A stretch of DNA of 64,000 bases from the NCBI GenBank assembly GCA_002695065.1, contig NZNW01000142.1, positions 13,938-77,937 on the forward strand, in the 5' to 3' direction. The position numbers and the translations under genes are program-made. This stretch comes from Salinicola sp. GTDB taxonomy: Bacteria; Pseudomonadota; Gammaproteobacteria; Pseudomonadales; Halomonadaceae. How positions within the stretch are numbered: the stretch's first letter is position 1; each line of letters opens with the position of its first letter. The notes under the pieces are model-generated. The model was not told the DNA's origin. It did not search any database and saw only the letters and a program-made list of their open reading frames with translations. Below are positions 9,173 through 17,822 of the stretch, piece after piece.

Positions 9173-10146
9173 AAAAACTCCTGATCTATGGCGCGACCGG
9201 CTACACCGGCCGCATGGCGGCAGCGCGTGCCAAAGCGTTGGGACTCGATTTCGAGATCGCCGGACGCAACCAGCAAAGGCTAACCGCCCTCGCTGAGCAG
9301 TTGGGGGTTCCGTCGCGGGTATTTGAAGCCGTCGATGGGGCAGCGAAAGCTCTGGCCGGTATCGATGTGCTGCTGAACGTCGCAGGCCCTTTCGCGCAAA
9401 CGGCGGAGCCATTGATGCGGGCGTGCCTCGAGGCCGGTGTCGATTACCTGGATATCACCGCCGAGATCAACGTCTATCGGCTGGCGGAACGGCTGGGCGC
9501 CGAAGCGGTCGAGGCCTGCGTCATGCTGCTGCCCGGCGTCGGCTGGGACGTGGTGCCGACCGATTGCCTGGCGGTGCACGTTGCGCAGCGCGTGCAAGAG
9601 CCGCGGTCGCTGAGGGTCGCGCTTCAGGTTCCCGGCTCCATGTCGCGGGGCTCCGCCATGAGCGTCAGCGAGATCGTCGGCGCGGGCCTGATGGCGAGGG
9701 TCGACGGCCATCTGGTTTCGGCCCCCGATGCGCAGCCGCAAGCGTTCGATTTCGGCGAGGGGCCGGTCGAGTGCGCGCCACTGTCGTTCGGCGATCTGGT
9801 CACCGGCTGGCAATCCACCGGCATTCCCAATATCGCCATGTTCGTGCATGTCAGTGGCGAGGCTTTCCCTGAGGGCGATCTGTCACAACTGCCCGATGGC
9901 CCGACCGCGGCACAACGCGATGCACATCGCGCCCGCGCCTTAGCTGAGGTGACGGGAGCCGACGGCACGGTGGCCCGATCGGTGATCGAAACCGTCAATG
10001 GCTATACCTACACACCGCTGGCGGCCGTTGAGGCCGCACGCCGGGTGCTCGAAGGGGAACGTCGGACGGGTTTCGAAACACCAGCACGGCTATTCGGTGG
10101 CGGATTCGCCGAGACCATCGAAGGGACGACCATCACGGATCGATAG
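9169..10146 (+). CDS. Saccharopine-dehydrogenase-like NAD(P)-binding oxidoreductase
   Basis: 325 aa with an N-terminal Rossmann motif (LIYGATGYTGRMAA) typical of the saccharopine dehydrogenase/trans-acting enoyl reductase superfamily. LLNVAGPFAQTAEPLMRACLEAGVDYLDI is the usual second block. It is shorter than lysine-pathway saccharopine dehydrogenases and matches the general short-form family found in accessory regions. It overlaps the VOC gene by 4 bp, and the divergent AraC regulator may control both. Substrate unknown. Confidence 0.87.
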   Translation: MKKLLIYGATGYTGRMAAARAKALGLDFEIAGRNQQRLTALAEQLGVPSRVFEAVDGAAKALAGIDVLLNVAGPFAQTAEPLMRACLEAGVDYLDITAEINVYRLAERLGAEAVEACVMLLPGVGWDVVPTDCLAVHVAQRVQEPRSLRVALQVPGSMSRGSAMSVSEIVGAGLMARVDGHLVSAPDAQPQAFDFGEGPVECAPLSFGDLVTGWQSTGIPNIAMFVHVSGEAFPEGDLSQLPDGPTAAQRDAHRARALAEVTGADGTVARSVIETVNGYTYTPLAAVEAARRVLEGERRTGFETPARLFGGGFAETIEGTTITDR

Positions 10147-10185
10147 AGACCGATCCACAGAACTGCAGGGAGAGAAACGACTCAC

Positions 10186-10232
10186 CCCACGACCACCCAC
10201 AACGGCTTCACGGCTCAAGAAGCTGTCGTGGG
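10186..10232. terminator. Nested inverted repeat between convergent genes
   Basis: CCCACGAC pairs with GTCGTGGG, and GCTTC with GAAGC inside it. The right part lies within the 3' end of the TetR gene. There is no clear U-tract, so function as a bidirectional terminator is only possible. Confidence 0.35.
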
Positions 10233-10817
10233 CTCGTCGGCTTCCAGTTCATGCGCGATAAGTAGGCCGGCGGTCCGGGCGACTTGCGTCAGGCGCTCGT
10301 AGGGCATGCCGTGACAGGCCGAGGCCGACAACCCGCGCAAGGTGACCGACACATAGTCGGCAAGAGACTCCGCATCCTGCGGATGGACCTGATCGAGGTA
10401 GGCACGAATCGCCTGGAGGCCGCCGCTGGCAAGACTCTCGGCCATCCGACGGGCCGCCGGGTCATCTGCCCGCATCCCCTCCGTGATCATGCAGCCTCGC
10501 AGCACGCTATCTCGACCGTATTGTTCGGCGGCGGCGAGCAGCAGCGCGGGAAGCGCTTCGGCAGGGGGGCGGTCTGGCGCCAGAAGTTCGTCCAGCGGCA
10601 GGGCGTTTTCCTGCGCATAGCGCAGCATGGCCCGCTCGAACAGCGCCGCCTTGCTGCCATAGGCGGCATAGAAACTGGGCGGCTTGATGTCCATGGCTTG
10701 GGTCAGGTCCGCAAGGCTGACCGCGTCATAGCCGCGCTCATGAAAAAGCGCCTGGGCGATGGCGACGCCCGCTTCGCGATCAAAGGCCGGGCGACGTTGC
10801 CGGGTCTTGGCGTTCAT
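10215..10817 (-). CDS. TetR/AcrR-family transcriptional regulator
   Basis: 200 aa. The N-terminal helix-turn-helix (FHERGYDAVSLADLTQAMDIKPPSFYAAYGSK) is a clear TetR_N domain; the rest is the variable ligand-binding region, with GCMITEGMRADDPA typical of the TetR_C_33-like group. GAGG precedes the ATG. It is divergent from the SDR gene at 10988, and palindromes in the 170-bp spacer suggest autoregulation together with control of the SDR/VOC pair. Ligand unknown. Confidence 0.92.
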   Translation of the reverse strand: MNAKTRQRRPAFDREAGVAIAQALFHERGYDAVSLADLTQAMDIKPPSFYAAYGSKAALFERAMLRYAQENALPLDELLAPDRPPAEALPALLLAAAEQYGRDSVLRGCMITEGMRADDPAARRMAESLASGGLQAIRAYLDQVHPQDAESLADYVSVTLRGLSASACHGMPYERLTQVARTAGLLIAHELEADEPTTAS

Positions 10818-10845
10818 GGGACCTCGCAGGATGAAAGTTGCATTG

Positions 10846-10857
10846 TAGCGACTGCTA
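10846..10857. promoter_or_regulatory. Candidate TetR operator 1
   Basis: The palindrome TAGCGACTGCTA (TAGC / GCTA arms) lies 28 bp upstream of the tetR start. The core resembles the half-site of the palindrome at 10930-10949 (GTAGCG). Confidence 0.45.
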
Positions 10858-10929
10858 TATCAAAGCTCCAATGCATGAGCAAGGACTTCTATATATCGAC
10901 CGCTAAATAAAGTGCGTGACACATCTTGT

Positions 10930-10949
10930 CATGTAGCGTTCACTACATG
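10930..10949. promoter_or_regulatory. Candidate TetR operator 2
   Basis: CATGTAG and CTACATG arms flank a 6-nt spacer, 38 bp before the SDR start. The site is well placed to block that promoter. Confidence 0.5.
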
Positions 10950-10987
10950 TGGCGTTTCCGTCTCCTTCCTCGTACAGGAAAATCTCC

Positions 10988-11728
10988 ATGTCATTCCAAG
11001 ATAAAGTCGTGCTGGTCACCGGTGGCTCATCAGGTCTGGGGCTCGCGATTGCGCAGGAGTTCGCCGAGCAGGGCGCTCGCGTGGTCATCACAGGGCGCCG
11101 GCAGGAGGCGCTGGACGAGGCCTTGTCCAGCTTGGGCGACAACGCGGTCGCCATTGCCGCCGATGTGGCGAACACCTCCGATCTCGCCTCGCTCTTTAGC
11201 CGTATCGAGTCGCTGCATGGCCGTCTCGACGTCCTGATCGCCAATGCCGGGACGGGAGAAATTACGCCACTGGGTACGATCACCGAAGCGACCTTCGATC
11301 GCATTTTCAACCCCAACGTGAAAGGGGTGACGTTTACCGTCCAGGGCGCGCTGCCCCTGATGCCCAGGGGCTCCAGCATCGTCATCATCGGCTCGACCGC
11401 CTCGATGAACCCCGGCCCGGGCTTGAGTGTCTACGGCGCCACCAAGGCCGCTCTGCGTGCCATGGTCAGAAGCTGGATTCTGGATATCAAGGGTTCCGGC
11501 GTGCGGATCAATCTCCTCAGTCCCGGCCCTGTCGATACGCAATCTCTGCGCAGCATGCTGGCCGATGACGCGGAGCAGATCATTCAAGCGTTCAGTGAAA
11601 AGAGCACGCTGGGACGGATCGGCGAGGCACACGAAATCGGCAAGGCGGCGGCGTTCCTGGCGAGCGATGCCTCGAGCTATATCAACGGTGTCGAACTGTT
11701 CGCCGATGGTGGCGCGTCCCAGGTCTGA
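10988..11728 (+). CDS. Short-chain dehydrogenase/reductase (SDR)
   Basis: 246 aa starting at MSFQDK; AGGAAA lies 8 nt upstream, whereas the in-frame ATG at 10949 sits inside the candidate operator. The cofactor motif TGGSSGLG, the NAG loop (IANAGTG) and YGATK with the catalytic Tyr/Lys are present, as is the C-terminal YINGVELFADGG. It is a classical SDR using NAD(P)H on an unidentified carbonyl or alcohol. The VOC gene follows 49 bp downstream on the same strand. Likely repressed by the divergent TetR protein. Confidence 0.92.
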   Translation: MSFQDKVVLVTGGSSGLGLAIAQEFAEQGARVVITGRRQEALDEALSSLGDNAVAIAADVANTSDLASLFSRIESLHGRLDVLIANAGTGEITPLGTITEATFDRIFNPNVKGVTFTVQGALPLMPRGSSIVIIGSTASMNPGPGLSVYGATKAALRAMVRSWILDIKGSGVRINLLSPGPVDTQSLRSMLADDAEQIIQAFSEKSTLGRIGEAHEIGKAAAFLASDASSYINGVELFADGGASQV

Positions 11729-11777
11729 TCAGCCAGCGAGCCGGTAACCCATACCACTGGAGCCTCTGCGCAAAACC

Positions 11778-12179
11778 ATGAGCATTCTCGACCACATCGA
11801 ATTCGCCGTGGGCGACGCCGAGGTATCGCGTCGCTTCTACGAACTGGCCCTCGCGCCGCTGGGTATCGTCCGGGTCATCACCGTCGGACCCGAGCGCACC
11901 CGAACCGGGGGCACGCGTCACGGTTTCGGCAAGGACGGCTACCCGCGCCTCTGGATCCATGACAACGAGGTACCAGGCGCCGGCACGCACTTGGCGTTTG
12001 CGACGCAGGATCGAGCCATCGTCGATGCGTTCCATCAGGCCGCACTGAAGGCCGGTGGTATCGACAATGGCTCGCCCGGTGTCCGAGCGCACTACCACGA
12101 GCACTACTACGCGGCGTATGTGCTGGATCCGGACGGTATCAATGTGGAAGTGGTGTGCCAGCATCATCGCCCGGATTAA
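11778..12179 (+). CDS. VOC family protein (paralogue of the one at 8756)
   Basis: 133 aa, MSILDHIEFAVGDAEVS at the N-terminus and AAYVLDPDGINVEVV at the C-terminus. Both VOC halves are present. The C-terminal half repeats the DNG-PG-R-HY-YYAA-VLDPDG pattern of the VOC gene at 8756. It probably belongs to a transcript with the preceding SDR. The ribosome-binding site is weak (GGAG 15 nt away). No catalytic assignment is possible from sequence alone. Confidence 0.87.
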   Translation: MSILDHIEFAVGDAEVSRRFYELALAPLGIVRVITVGPERTRTGGTRHGFGKDGYPRLWIHDNEVPGAGTHLAFATQDRAIVDAFHQAALKAGGIDNGSPGVRAHYHEHYYAAYVLDPDGINVEVVCQHHRPD

Positions 12180-12197
12180 GCCTGCTGGCCCGTACGA

Positions 12198-13517
12198 TCA
12201 GATGACTTCGAACACTGCACGTTCGTGAGAAAGCTCGCGGAATCCATGGATGCTGTGGTAACGACCTGTTCCGCTGGTATTGATTCCACCAAACGGCAGA
12301 TGGCTCTCGGGCCAGTTTCTGGCCCAGCCGTTGACTGATACGCCTCCGGACGAAGTGTTGCGGAGTACGTCTTCGATGAAGTCGCGTCGCTCCGAAAAAA
12401 TATTCATACCCAGTGGCTTGCCGCTTTTACGAATGAATGTGTAGACCTCTGAGATGTCGCGATAAGTGACGATTGGAAGAACGGGACCAAATATCTCCTC
12501 CTGCATGACAAGTGCATCAAGTGGCGTATCAAGCAGTATGGTCGGCTCTATCGTCAGGTTCTCTTCATCGCAGTTTCCGCCAAAATCCACCTTCGCACCA
12601 CGTGCAACGGCGTCATCAATATATCCCTTTACACGTGAGAAGTTGCGAGAGTTGACCATGCGGGAATTGCGGTCCGCCATGAACGTCTCGCCATCATAAA
12701 AGCTGTCTCGCCATTGGTTTTCGAGCGCCTCGACGAACTGATCGCGTAGTGATTCTGGCAATGCGACGTAATCGACGCACAGACAGGTTTGCCCATTATT
12801 CGTCATGCGCCCCATGCCGATCTCGGAAACGGCGGTGTCGAAGTTGGCGCTGTCGTCCAGAATGGCAGGGCATTTGCCACCGAGCTCCAATGTCACCGAG
12901 GCCAAATGTTTGGCCGCTGCAGCCATCACAATCTTGCCAACCGCTGGGCTCCCGGTAAGGAAAATGTGATCGAAGGGTCGTTCCAGCAGCGCGTTGGCAA
13001 TATCGACACCGCCTTCGAACACTGCGACCTCGCGCTCGTCGAAAGCCTCGCGAATGATTTTGGCTGCCACGGCGCTCGATGCGGGTGTAAGTTCGTTTGG
13101 CTTGGCGATGACGCAGTTGCCCGCGGCGATCATCGGCACCATGGGGGTAAGGAGCAGGCTTATCGGGAAATTCCATGAACCGAAGACGAGAACGACGCCC
13201 CGCGGTTCATAGATCATGTACGCTTGACCTCCGGGCGCAGAGGTCTGGACCGGTACGGGCTTCATCCACTCGTCAAGATGCTCGATGGCTTCATCGATAT
13301 CTTCCAGGGTGACGGCCAGCTCGAACGTCATCGGCTCTTCGGCGGGGCGCCCCAAGTCAGAGGCAAGCGCCTCACGGATTTCATCCTCGTATTTGACCAA
13401 GACTTCCCTGAAACGTCGGAGACGATCCTTTCGTTGTTCCGCCGTCGAAGCCCTTAGATGCCATTGATGGGCTTGCTGTAATGCGAAAACACGGTCGATT
13501 TCGGATTCCATATTCAT
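12198..13517 (-). CDS. Aldehyde dehydrogenase (coniferyl-aldehyde-dehydrogenase-like)
   Basis: 439 aa from MNMESE, chosen because GAAGGA lies 8 nt upstream; an in-frame ATG at 13568 would add 17 residues and run through a G12 (C12 on the coding strand) tract. The catalytic Cys is in NNGQTCLCV and the general-base Glu in LELGGKCP; FGSWNFP is the cofactor-binding block. The short length (~440) fits the membrane-associated, NAD(P)-dependent ALDH3/coniferyl aldehyde group. Base composition is visibly AT-richer than the neighbours, which suggests recent acquisition. It is convergent with the VOC gene. Confidence 0.9.
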   Translation of the reverse strand: MNMESEIDRVFALQQAHQWHLRASTAEQRKDRLRRFREVLVKYEDEIREALASDLGRPAEEPMTFELAVTLEDIDEAIEHLDEWMKPVPVQTSAPGGQAYMIYEPRGVVLVFGSWNFPISLLLTPMVPMIAAGNCVIAKPNELTPASSAVAAKIIREAFDEREVAVFEGGVDIANALLERPFDHIFLTGSPAVGKIVMAAAAKHLASVTLELGGKCPAILDDSANFDTAVSEIGMGRMTNNGQTCLCVDYVALPESLRDQFVEALENQWRDSFYDGETFMADRNSRMVNSRNFSRVKGYIDDAVARGAKVDFGGNCDEENLTIEPTILLDTPLDALVMQEEIFGPVLPIVTYRDISEVYTFIRKSGKPLGMNIFSERRDFIEDVLRNTSSGGVSVNGWARNWPESHLPFGGINTSGTGRYHSIHGFRELSHERAVFEVI

Positions 13518-13545
13518 GACGAATTCCTTCGTTGTTGGGGGCGCA

Positions 13546-13557
13546 GGGGGGGGGGGG
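13546..13557. repeat. G12 homopolymer upstream of the aldehyde dehydrogenase start
   Basis: Twelve consecutive G on the + strand, 29-40 nt before the chosen start codon. On the coding strand it reads as poly-C and would encode prolines if translation began at 13568. Confidence 0.9.
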
Positions 13558-13803
13558 CTTTCTTGCATAGGGACGGCCCCCTTCGAAGCTGGGGATTAGC
13601 CGATCCGCTTTGCGTTTAGGTGAGCGCGGAGCACCGAGCAGGAGCAACGCCGCTCTCATTCAATCTAAAGAGGTCAGCGCTGCGCGTGGCACTCCGATCC
13701 TTCCTGATCTTTGCCTGATTCTCTTGGCCTTCCACTAAGTCGCTGAACTGTTGGGAAGACAAAGCCAAGAATCGCCGTGTGATCGATCGCTCCCGTTGCT
13801 GAA

Positions 13804-14814
13804 TCAGGCGATCTTGATGACGACCTTGCCAAACAGGTCCGGGGCGCCCTGGGCCTGGTAGGCATGCTTCGCATCGGCGAACGGGACCACCCTGTCGATC
13901 ACGGGCTTGATCTGATGCTTGTCTATGAAGCTGACCATCTCCTCCAGGCCGTCGCGAGAGCCGACCGGGATGCCGCGAACGCTGACGCCCTTGGCGAGGA
14001 ACGAGCCGGGCTCGATCACGTCGCCGAAGTCGAACAGGCCAATCAAGCCAATGTCGCCGCCAAAGGCCAGCGCCTGAACGGACTGATTCATCGATCCGAA
14101 GCCGGCGGTATTCACCACCTTGTCCACGCCGCCGGTGGCGTCGTAGATGGACTGTCCCCAGTTTTCGTCGTGGCGATAGTTGAAGACAGCCTCGGCACCG
14201 AGCTCGAGCAGGCGCGAACGCTTGTCGTCCTGGCTGGTGGTGAGATAGGTTTTCGCCCCCAGCGCTTGCGCGAATGCCATCGCGAACAGCGATACGCTAC
14301 CGGTGCCCAACGACAGCACCTTCTGGCCCGATGTCACTGGATAGGCGTTCTGCAACGCCGTCCATGCCGTCAGCGCAGCGCAAGGCAGGGTCGACGCTTC
14401 CACATCATTGAGCGTGCCCGGCGCGCGACTCAGGCGATCAGCCGACAACACGACGTACTCGGCCAGCACGCCATCCTCGTCCAGCGACCCCAAGCCCAGG
14501 CCGATATCCGCATGGGGCGGCCAATGGATGAAGTCGCGCAGGTAGACCGTGATGACCTTGTCACCTGGGGACCACTGCTCCACGCCTTCTCCCACCGCAT
14601 CGATATCCCCGGCGCCATCGGCGACCGGAATCAAGTCGCGGTCCACGCGCCAGTTGCCACCGGCATTGCCCAGGATCAGTTGTTCCCGGTAGTTCAACGA
14701 CACCGCCCGAATTCGCACACGGACTTCACCAGGGCCCGGCTCCGGCTTCACGACATCCTCAATGACCAGCCCATCTAGGGTGGTCTTCCCACTCTTCAGA
14801 ACCCAACGTTTCAT
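13804..14814 (-). CDS. Zinc-type alcohol dehydrogenase-like NAD(P)-dependent oxidoreductase
   Basis: 336 aa from MKRWVLK; an in-frame ATG at 14838 adds eight residues with no better ribosome site. It is an MDR-superfamily protein: N-terminal GroES-like domain (GPGEVRVRIRAVSLNYRE), then a Rossmann domain with VLSLGTGSVSLFA. The catalytic-zinc Cys of classical ADHs is not evident in the N-terminal domain (SLNYRE instead), so it probably acts as a zinc-independent quinone-oxidoreductase-like enzyme. It is divergent from the LysR gene, which is its likely regulator. Confidence 0.88.
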   Translation of the reverse strand: MKRWVLKSGKTTLDGLVIEDVVKPEPGPGEVRVRIRAVSLNYREQLILGNAGGNWRVDRDLIPVADGAGDIDAVGEGVEQWSPGDKVITVYLRDFIHWPPHADIGLGLGSLDEDGVLAEYVVLSADRLSRAPGTLNDVEASTLPCAALTAWTALQNAYPVTSGQKVLSLGTGSVSLFAMAFAQALGAKTYLTTSQDDKRSRLLELGAEAVFNYRHDENWGQSIYDATGGVDKVVNTAGFGSMNQSVQALAFGGDIGLIGLFDFGDVIEPGSFLAKGVSVRGIPVGSRDGLEEMVSFIDKHQIKPVIDRVVPFADAKHAYQAQGAPDLFGKVVIKIA

Positions 14815-14959
14815 GATTTTCGCGCCTGATCGGATCATTCGAGATGTGGCCCCGGCAGCGGCTTCTTCTGTGCTGCCAAGTACTCAGATAACGATAGAAA
14901 TGTCGCCATTCATTGATAAGGTGGTTTTTACTTGATGAGTTTATGAGTGAGATTCAGCA

Positions 14960-15859
14960 ATGAAGCGTTCGGATTTTGCGGACCTGATGGCGTTTGCGAT
15001 GATCGCCGAGGAGCGGAGCTTTACCCGGGCGGGCAATAGACTGGGCATTTCAAGCTCCGCGCTCAGTCATGCCATGCGCCAGTTGGAAGAGCGGCTCGAC
15101 GTCAAGCTGCTCAGCAGGACCACCCGCAGCGTCGCCCCCACGGCCGCCGGCGAACGTCTCCTCGCGCGTCTGCAGCCGGCGCTCCAGGAAATCGGGGACG
15201 GACTCGAAGAACTTGCAGACGAGCACGCCGGACCCAGTGGACTCGTGCGCATCAATACCCACCACAGCGCGGCGGCGCTCTATGTGGTTCCGAAGCTGCC
15301 AGCGCTACGTCTCACCCACCCCGGTATCACCCTGGAAGTCACGACCAACGAGGGGGTGGTCGATATCGTGTCGGCTGGCTACGACGCAGGCATCCGCAAT
15401 GGAGAGCAGTTGGCCCAGGACATGGTGGCCGTGCGTATCGGTCCCGACTACCGGACGGCCGTCGTCGCCACGCCTGGGTATCTGGAGGTAGCACCTGCCA
15501 TCGCACGTCCCCAGGATCTGGTGCAACAAGCCTGTATCGCCTATCGAATGAGCACGTCCGGCACCTTGTTGCGATGGCAGTTCCAGCGCGGATCGCGCAC
15601 GTTCGACGTCGCGATAAAGCCGACCTTCATCACCAACGACATGGACCTTCTGATAGAGGCAACGCTGCAAGGCATTGGTGTGGGCTATTTGCTGCGTGAG
15701 CAGGTTGCAGCGCATCTTGCCAGCGGAAGGTTGGTGGAACTCCTGCCACGATGGTCCGTGCGCCATACCGGCAGCTTTCTGTACTACCCGGGGCGTCGCC
15801 AGATGCGTCCGGCGGTGCGCGCCGTGGTCGACATGCTGCGCTATGAGGGGCGAGCCTAG
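14960..15859 (+). CDS. LysR-family transcriptional regulator
   Basis: 299 aa. The N-terminal winged HTH (FAMIAEERSFTRAGNRLGISSSALSHAMRQLEERL) is followed by LLSRTTRSVAPTAAGE, then the periplasmic-binding-fold effector domain. Length is standard. It is divergent from the zinc-type dehydrogenase across 145 bp, the usual LysR arrangement for regulating the neighbour and itself. I found no convincing T-N11-A palindrome in that spacer. It is convergent, 7 bp apart, with the second AraC gene. Confidence 0.93.
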   Translation: MKRSDFADLMAFAMIAEERSFTRAGNRLGISSSALSHAMRQLEERLDVKLLSRTTRSVAPTAAGERLLARLQPALQEIGDGLEELADEHAGPSGLVRINTHHSAAALYVVPKLPALRLTHPGITLEVTTNEGVVDIVSAGYDAGIRNGEQLAQDMVAVRIGPDYRTAVVATPGYLEVAPAIARPQDLVQQACIAYRMSTSGTLLRWQFQRGSRTFDVAIKPTFITNDMDLLIEATLQGIGVGYLLREQVAAHLASGRLVELLPRWSVRHTGSFLYYPGRRQMRPAVRAVVDMLRYEGRA

Positions 15860-15866
15860 TTGGCAG

Positions 15867-16796
15867 TCAGATGGACCTCAATGGCGCGACGTCGCGAATC
15901 GGTGGGGCGCCGAACATCCGTCGGTATTCCCGGTTGAATTGACTAATGCTTTCGTAGCCAACCCGGATACCTGCCGTTGCAGCATCGATATTTTCCGCGA
16001 TCAGCAGCCTTCTCGCCTCATAAAGGCGTAGATGTTTCTGGTACTGAAGCGGGCTCATCGAAGTCACTTTACGAAAATGATGGTGAAGCGTAGATACGCC
16101 CATCTCGGCCAGTTCCGCCAGGGCTTCGATTTTCAGCGGCTGCGTATAGTGATCACGCAACCAGGTAACGGCCTTGGCGACACGCTGGCTTTGCGTTCCC
16201 ACCATGACGGTGTCGCGAAAACGCCCGCCGGCAGAGCTAGTCAGTACCCGATAAAGAATCTCTCGCTGGACGAGACTGCCCAGGTGGAGCATGTCGTGTG
16301 GCTGGTCGAGCAGCCGAACCAGCCTGCTCGTCGCGTCCATCAAGTCGACGGTTGCGGGACCGGTCGCCATGGCTTTGTGCTGTATCTCTGCTTTCGGGCC
16401 AAGCGTCTCGACATCCGCAATCAACTGGCGAGCCATCTGTAAATCAATCTTCATCAGTAAAGAGAGATAGGGCCGCTCGGGCGATGCATCTGTGACTTCG
16501 GTAATCGTGGGCAGATTCACCGCCGTCAGCAGAAACCGTGAGGCATCGTAGATATACGTCGTGTTCCCCAGCACGACGCGTTTCCTCCCGCGAATGATGA
16601 TGGCGAGGCTGGGCTCGTACAGATAGGGCGTCGGTGGCTGTGGCGTCGTTACCTTGAAAAAATTCAGGCCTGGCAGATGGGTTTCACGCTCCATCTGATT
16701 GCCGACGAAGGTGGAGATCTGTCTCGCCATCTGATCGCGAATGGCTGCCGTTTCCTCTCGCCGTGCCTGGTCGTCTGCACCGAGTTCAATGATCAC
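15867..16796 (-). CDS. AraC-family transcriptional regulator (paralogue of the one at 7663)
   Basis: 309 aa starting at GTG, with AGGAG 6 nt upstream. The AraC_N domain contains LAIIIRGRKRVVLGNTTYIYD; the C-terminal double HTH ends VGYESISQFNREYRRMFGAPP, nearly the same wording as the AraC protein at 7663. Codon use is AT-richer than in the housekeeping genes. It is divergent from the two tandem SDR genes, its probable targets. Effector unknown. Confidence 0.9.
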   Translation of the reverse strand: MIIELGADDQARREETAAIRDQMARQISTFVGNQMERETHLPGLNFFKVTTPQPPTPYLYEPSLAIIIRGRKRVVLGNTTYIYDASRFLLTAVNLPTITEVTDASPERPYLSLLMKIDLQMARQLIADVETLGPKAEIQHKAMATGPATVDLMDATSRLVRLLDQPHDMLHLGSLVQREILYRVLTSSAGGRFRDTVMVGTQSQRVAKAVTWLRDHYTQPLKIEALAELAEMGVSTLHHHFRKVTSMSPLQYQKHLRLYEARRLLIAENIDAATAGIRVGYESISQFNREYRRMFGAPPIRDVAPLRSI

Positions 16797-17021
16797 TGTC
16801 CGCTCCTGCCTGTTTGAGCATGCTCCATTCTAGAGCGATGAACGGCTAGATTTCCGCTTTTCCCTGGGATCAAGAGAATTAGGCAATCAATGGGAAGAAT
16901 TGGCGTCACGGGTTCCCCCACGAGGGCCCTACCTTTGGATCGTCACTTGAATCAAATATCCGGACACAGACACCGGTATCAGGTGTTCCGGATCCATTGT
17001 CGACTCAAATGGAGAAACTCC

Positions 17022-17786
17022 ATGAACAACGCCGAGAAGCTCAACGGAACCGTAGCCCTCATCACCGGCGCATCCAGCGGCATCGGGCAGGCCACGGCCA
17101 TTCGACTGGCTAACCTGGGAGCCAGCGTTGCGCTGGTGGCCAGACGCCAGGATAGGCTCGAATCACTTGCCAACAGGATCGCCGCCGCTGGCGGCACCAC
17201 GCTGGTGATCGCTGCCGACATCACAGACAACCACGAAGCCGAGCGTGTGGTGGATCGGGTACTCGAACGCTTCGGTCGTCTGGACACCTTGGTCAACGCC
17301 GCTGGGCTGATGCTCAATGGCCCCTCCGTGGAATCGCCGCTTGAAGAGTGGGATCGCATGGTGGACGTCAACCTGCGGGGGTTGATGTACCTCACCAAAC
17401 AGGCCCTGCCGCATCTTCTCCAGGCGGTGACATCAAGCCCTCGCGCTGTGGCGGATGTCGTCAATATCTCCTCGGTTGCCGGGCGCATCGCTGCTCCCCA
17501 GGTCGCCATCTACAACGCCACCAAGTTTGCCGTCACGGCAGCCACCGAAGCCTGGCGTCAGGAGTTCACCAAGCAATCGCTACGCTTTTCGGTGATCGAA
17601 CCCGGCGCGACCGCGACCGAACTCTTCGAGCAGAAAGACGGACAGTGGGAAGGTTTCACCAGCATGTTCGGCGAGGTGGAGCGCCTGCATGCGGAAGATA
17701 TCGCCGAGGCCGCTGCCTTCATCGTGACCAATCCCCGGCGAGTGGCGATCAACGAGATCGTCGTCAGGCCCACGGATCAACCTTGA
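17022..17786 (+). CDS. Short-chain dehydrogenase/reductase (SDR)
   Basis: 254 aa from the ATG at 17022, which has GGAGA 7 nt upstream; the open frame continues to 16890 without support. TGASSGIG, NAAG, the catalytic Ser in NISSVAG and YNATK are all present. INEIVVRPTDQP at the C-terminus is common in the SDR group of YdfG-like enzymes. A second SDR follows after 36 bp, so they are probably co-transcribed, with the divergent AraC gene as regulator. Substrate unknown. Confidence 0.92.
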   Translation: MNNAEKLNGTVALITGASSGIGQATAIRLANLGASVALVARRQDRLESLANRIAAAGGTTLVIAADITDNHEAERVVDRVLERFGRLDTLVNAAGLMLNGPSVESPLEEWDRMVDVNLRGLMYLTKQALPHLLQAVTSSPRAVADVVNISSVAGRIAAPQVAIYNATKFAVTAATEAWRQEFTKQSLRFSVIEPGATATELFEQKDGQWEGFTSMFGEVERLHAEDIAEAAAFIVTNPRRVAINEIVVRPTDQP

Positions 17787-17822
17787 TCCATCCGACACGA
17801 CCTGATCATGAGGAAGATCGCT

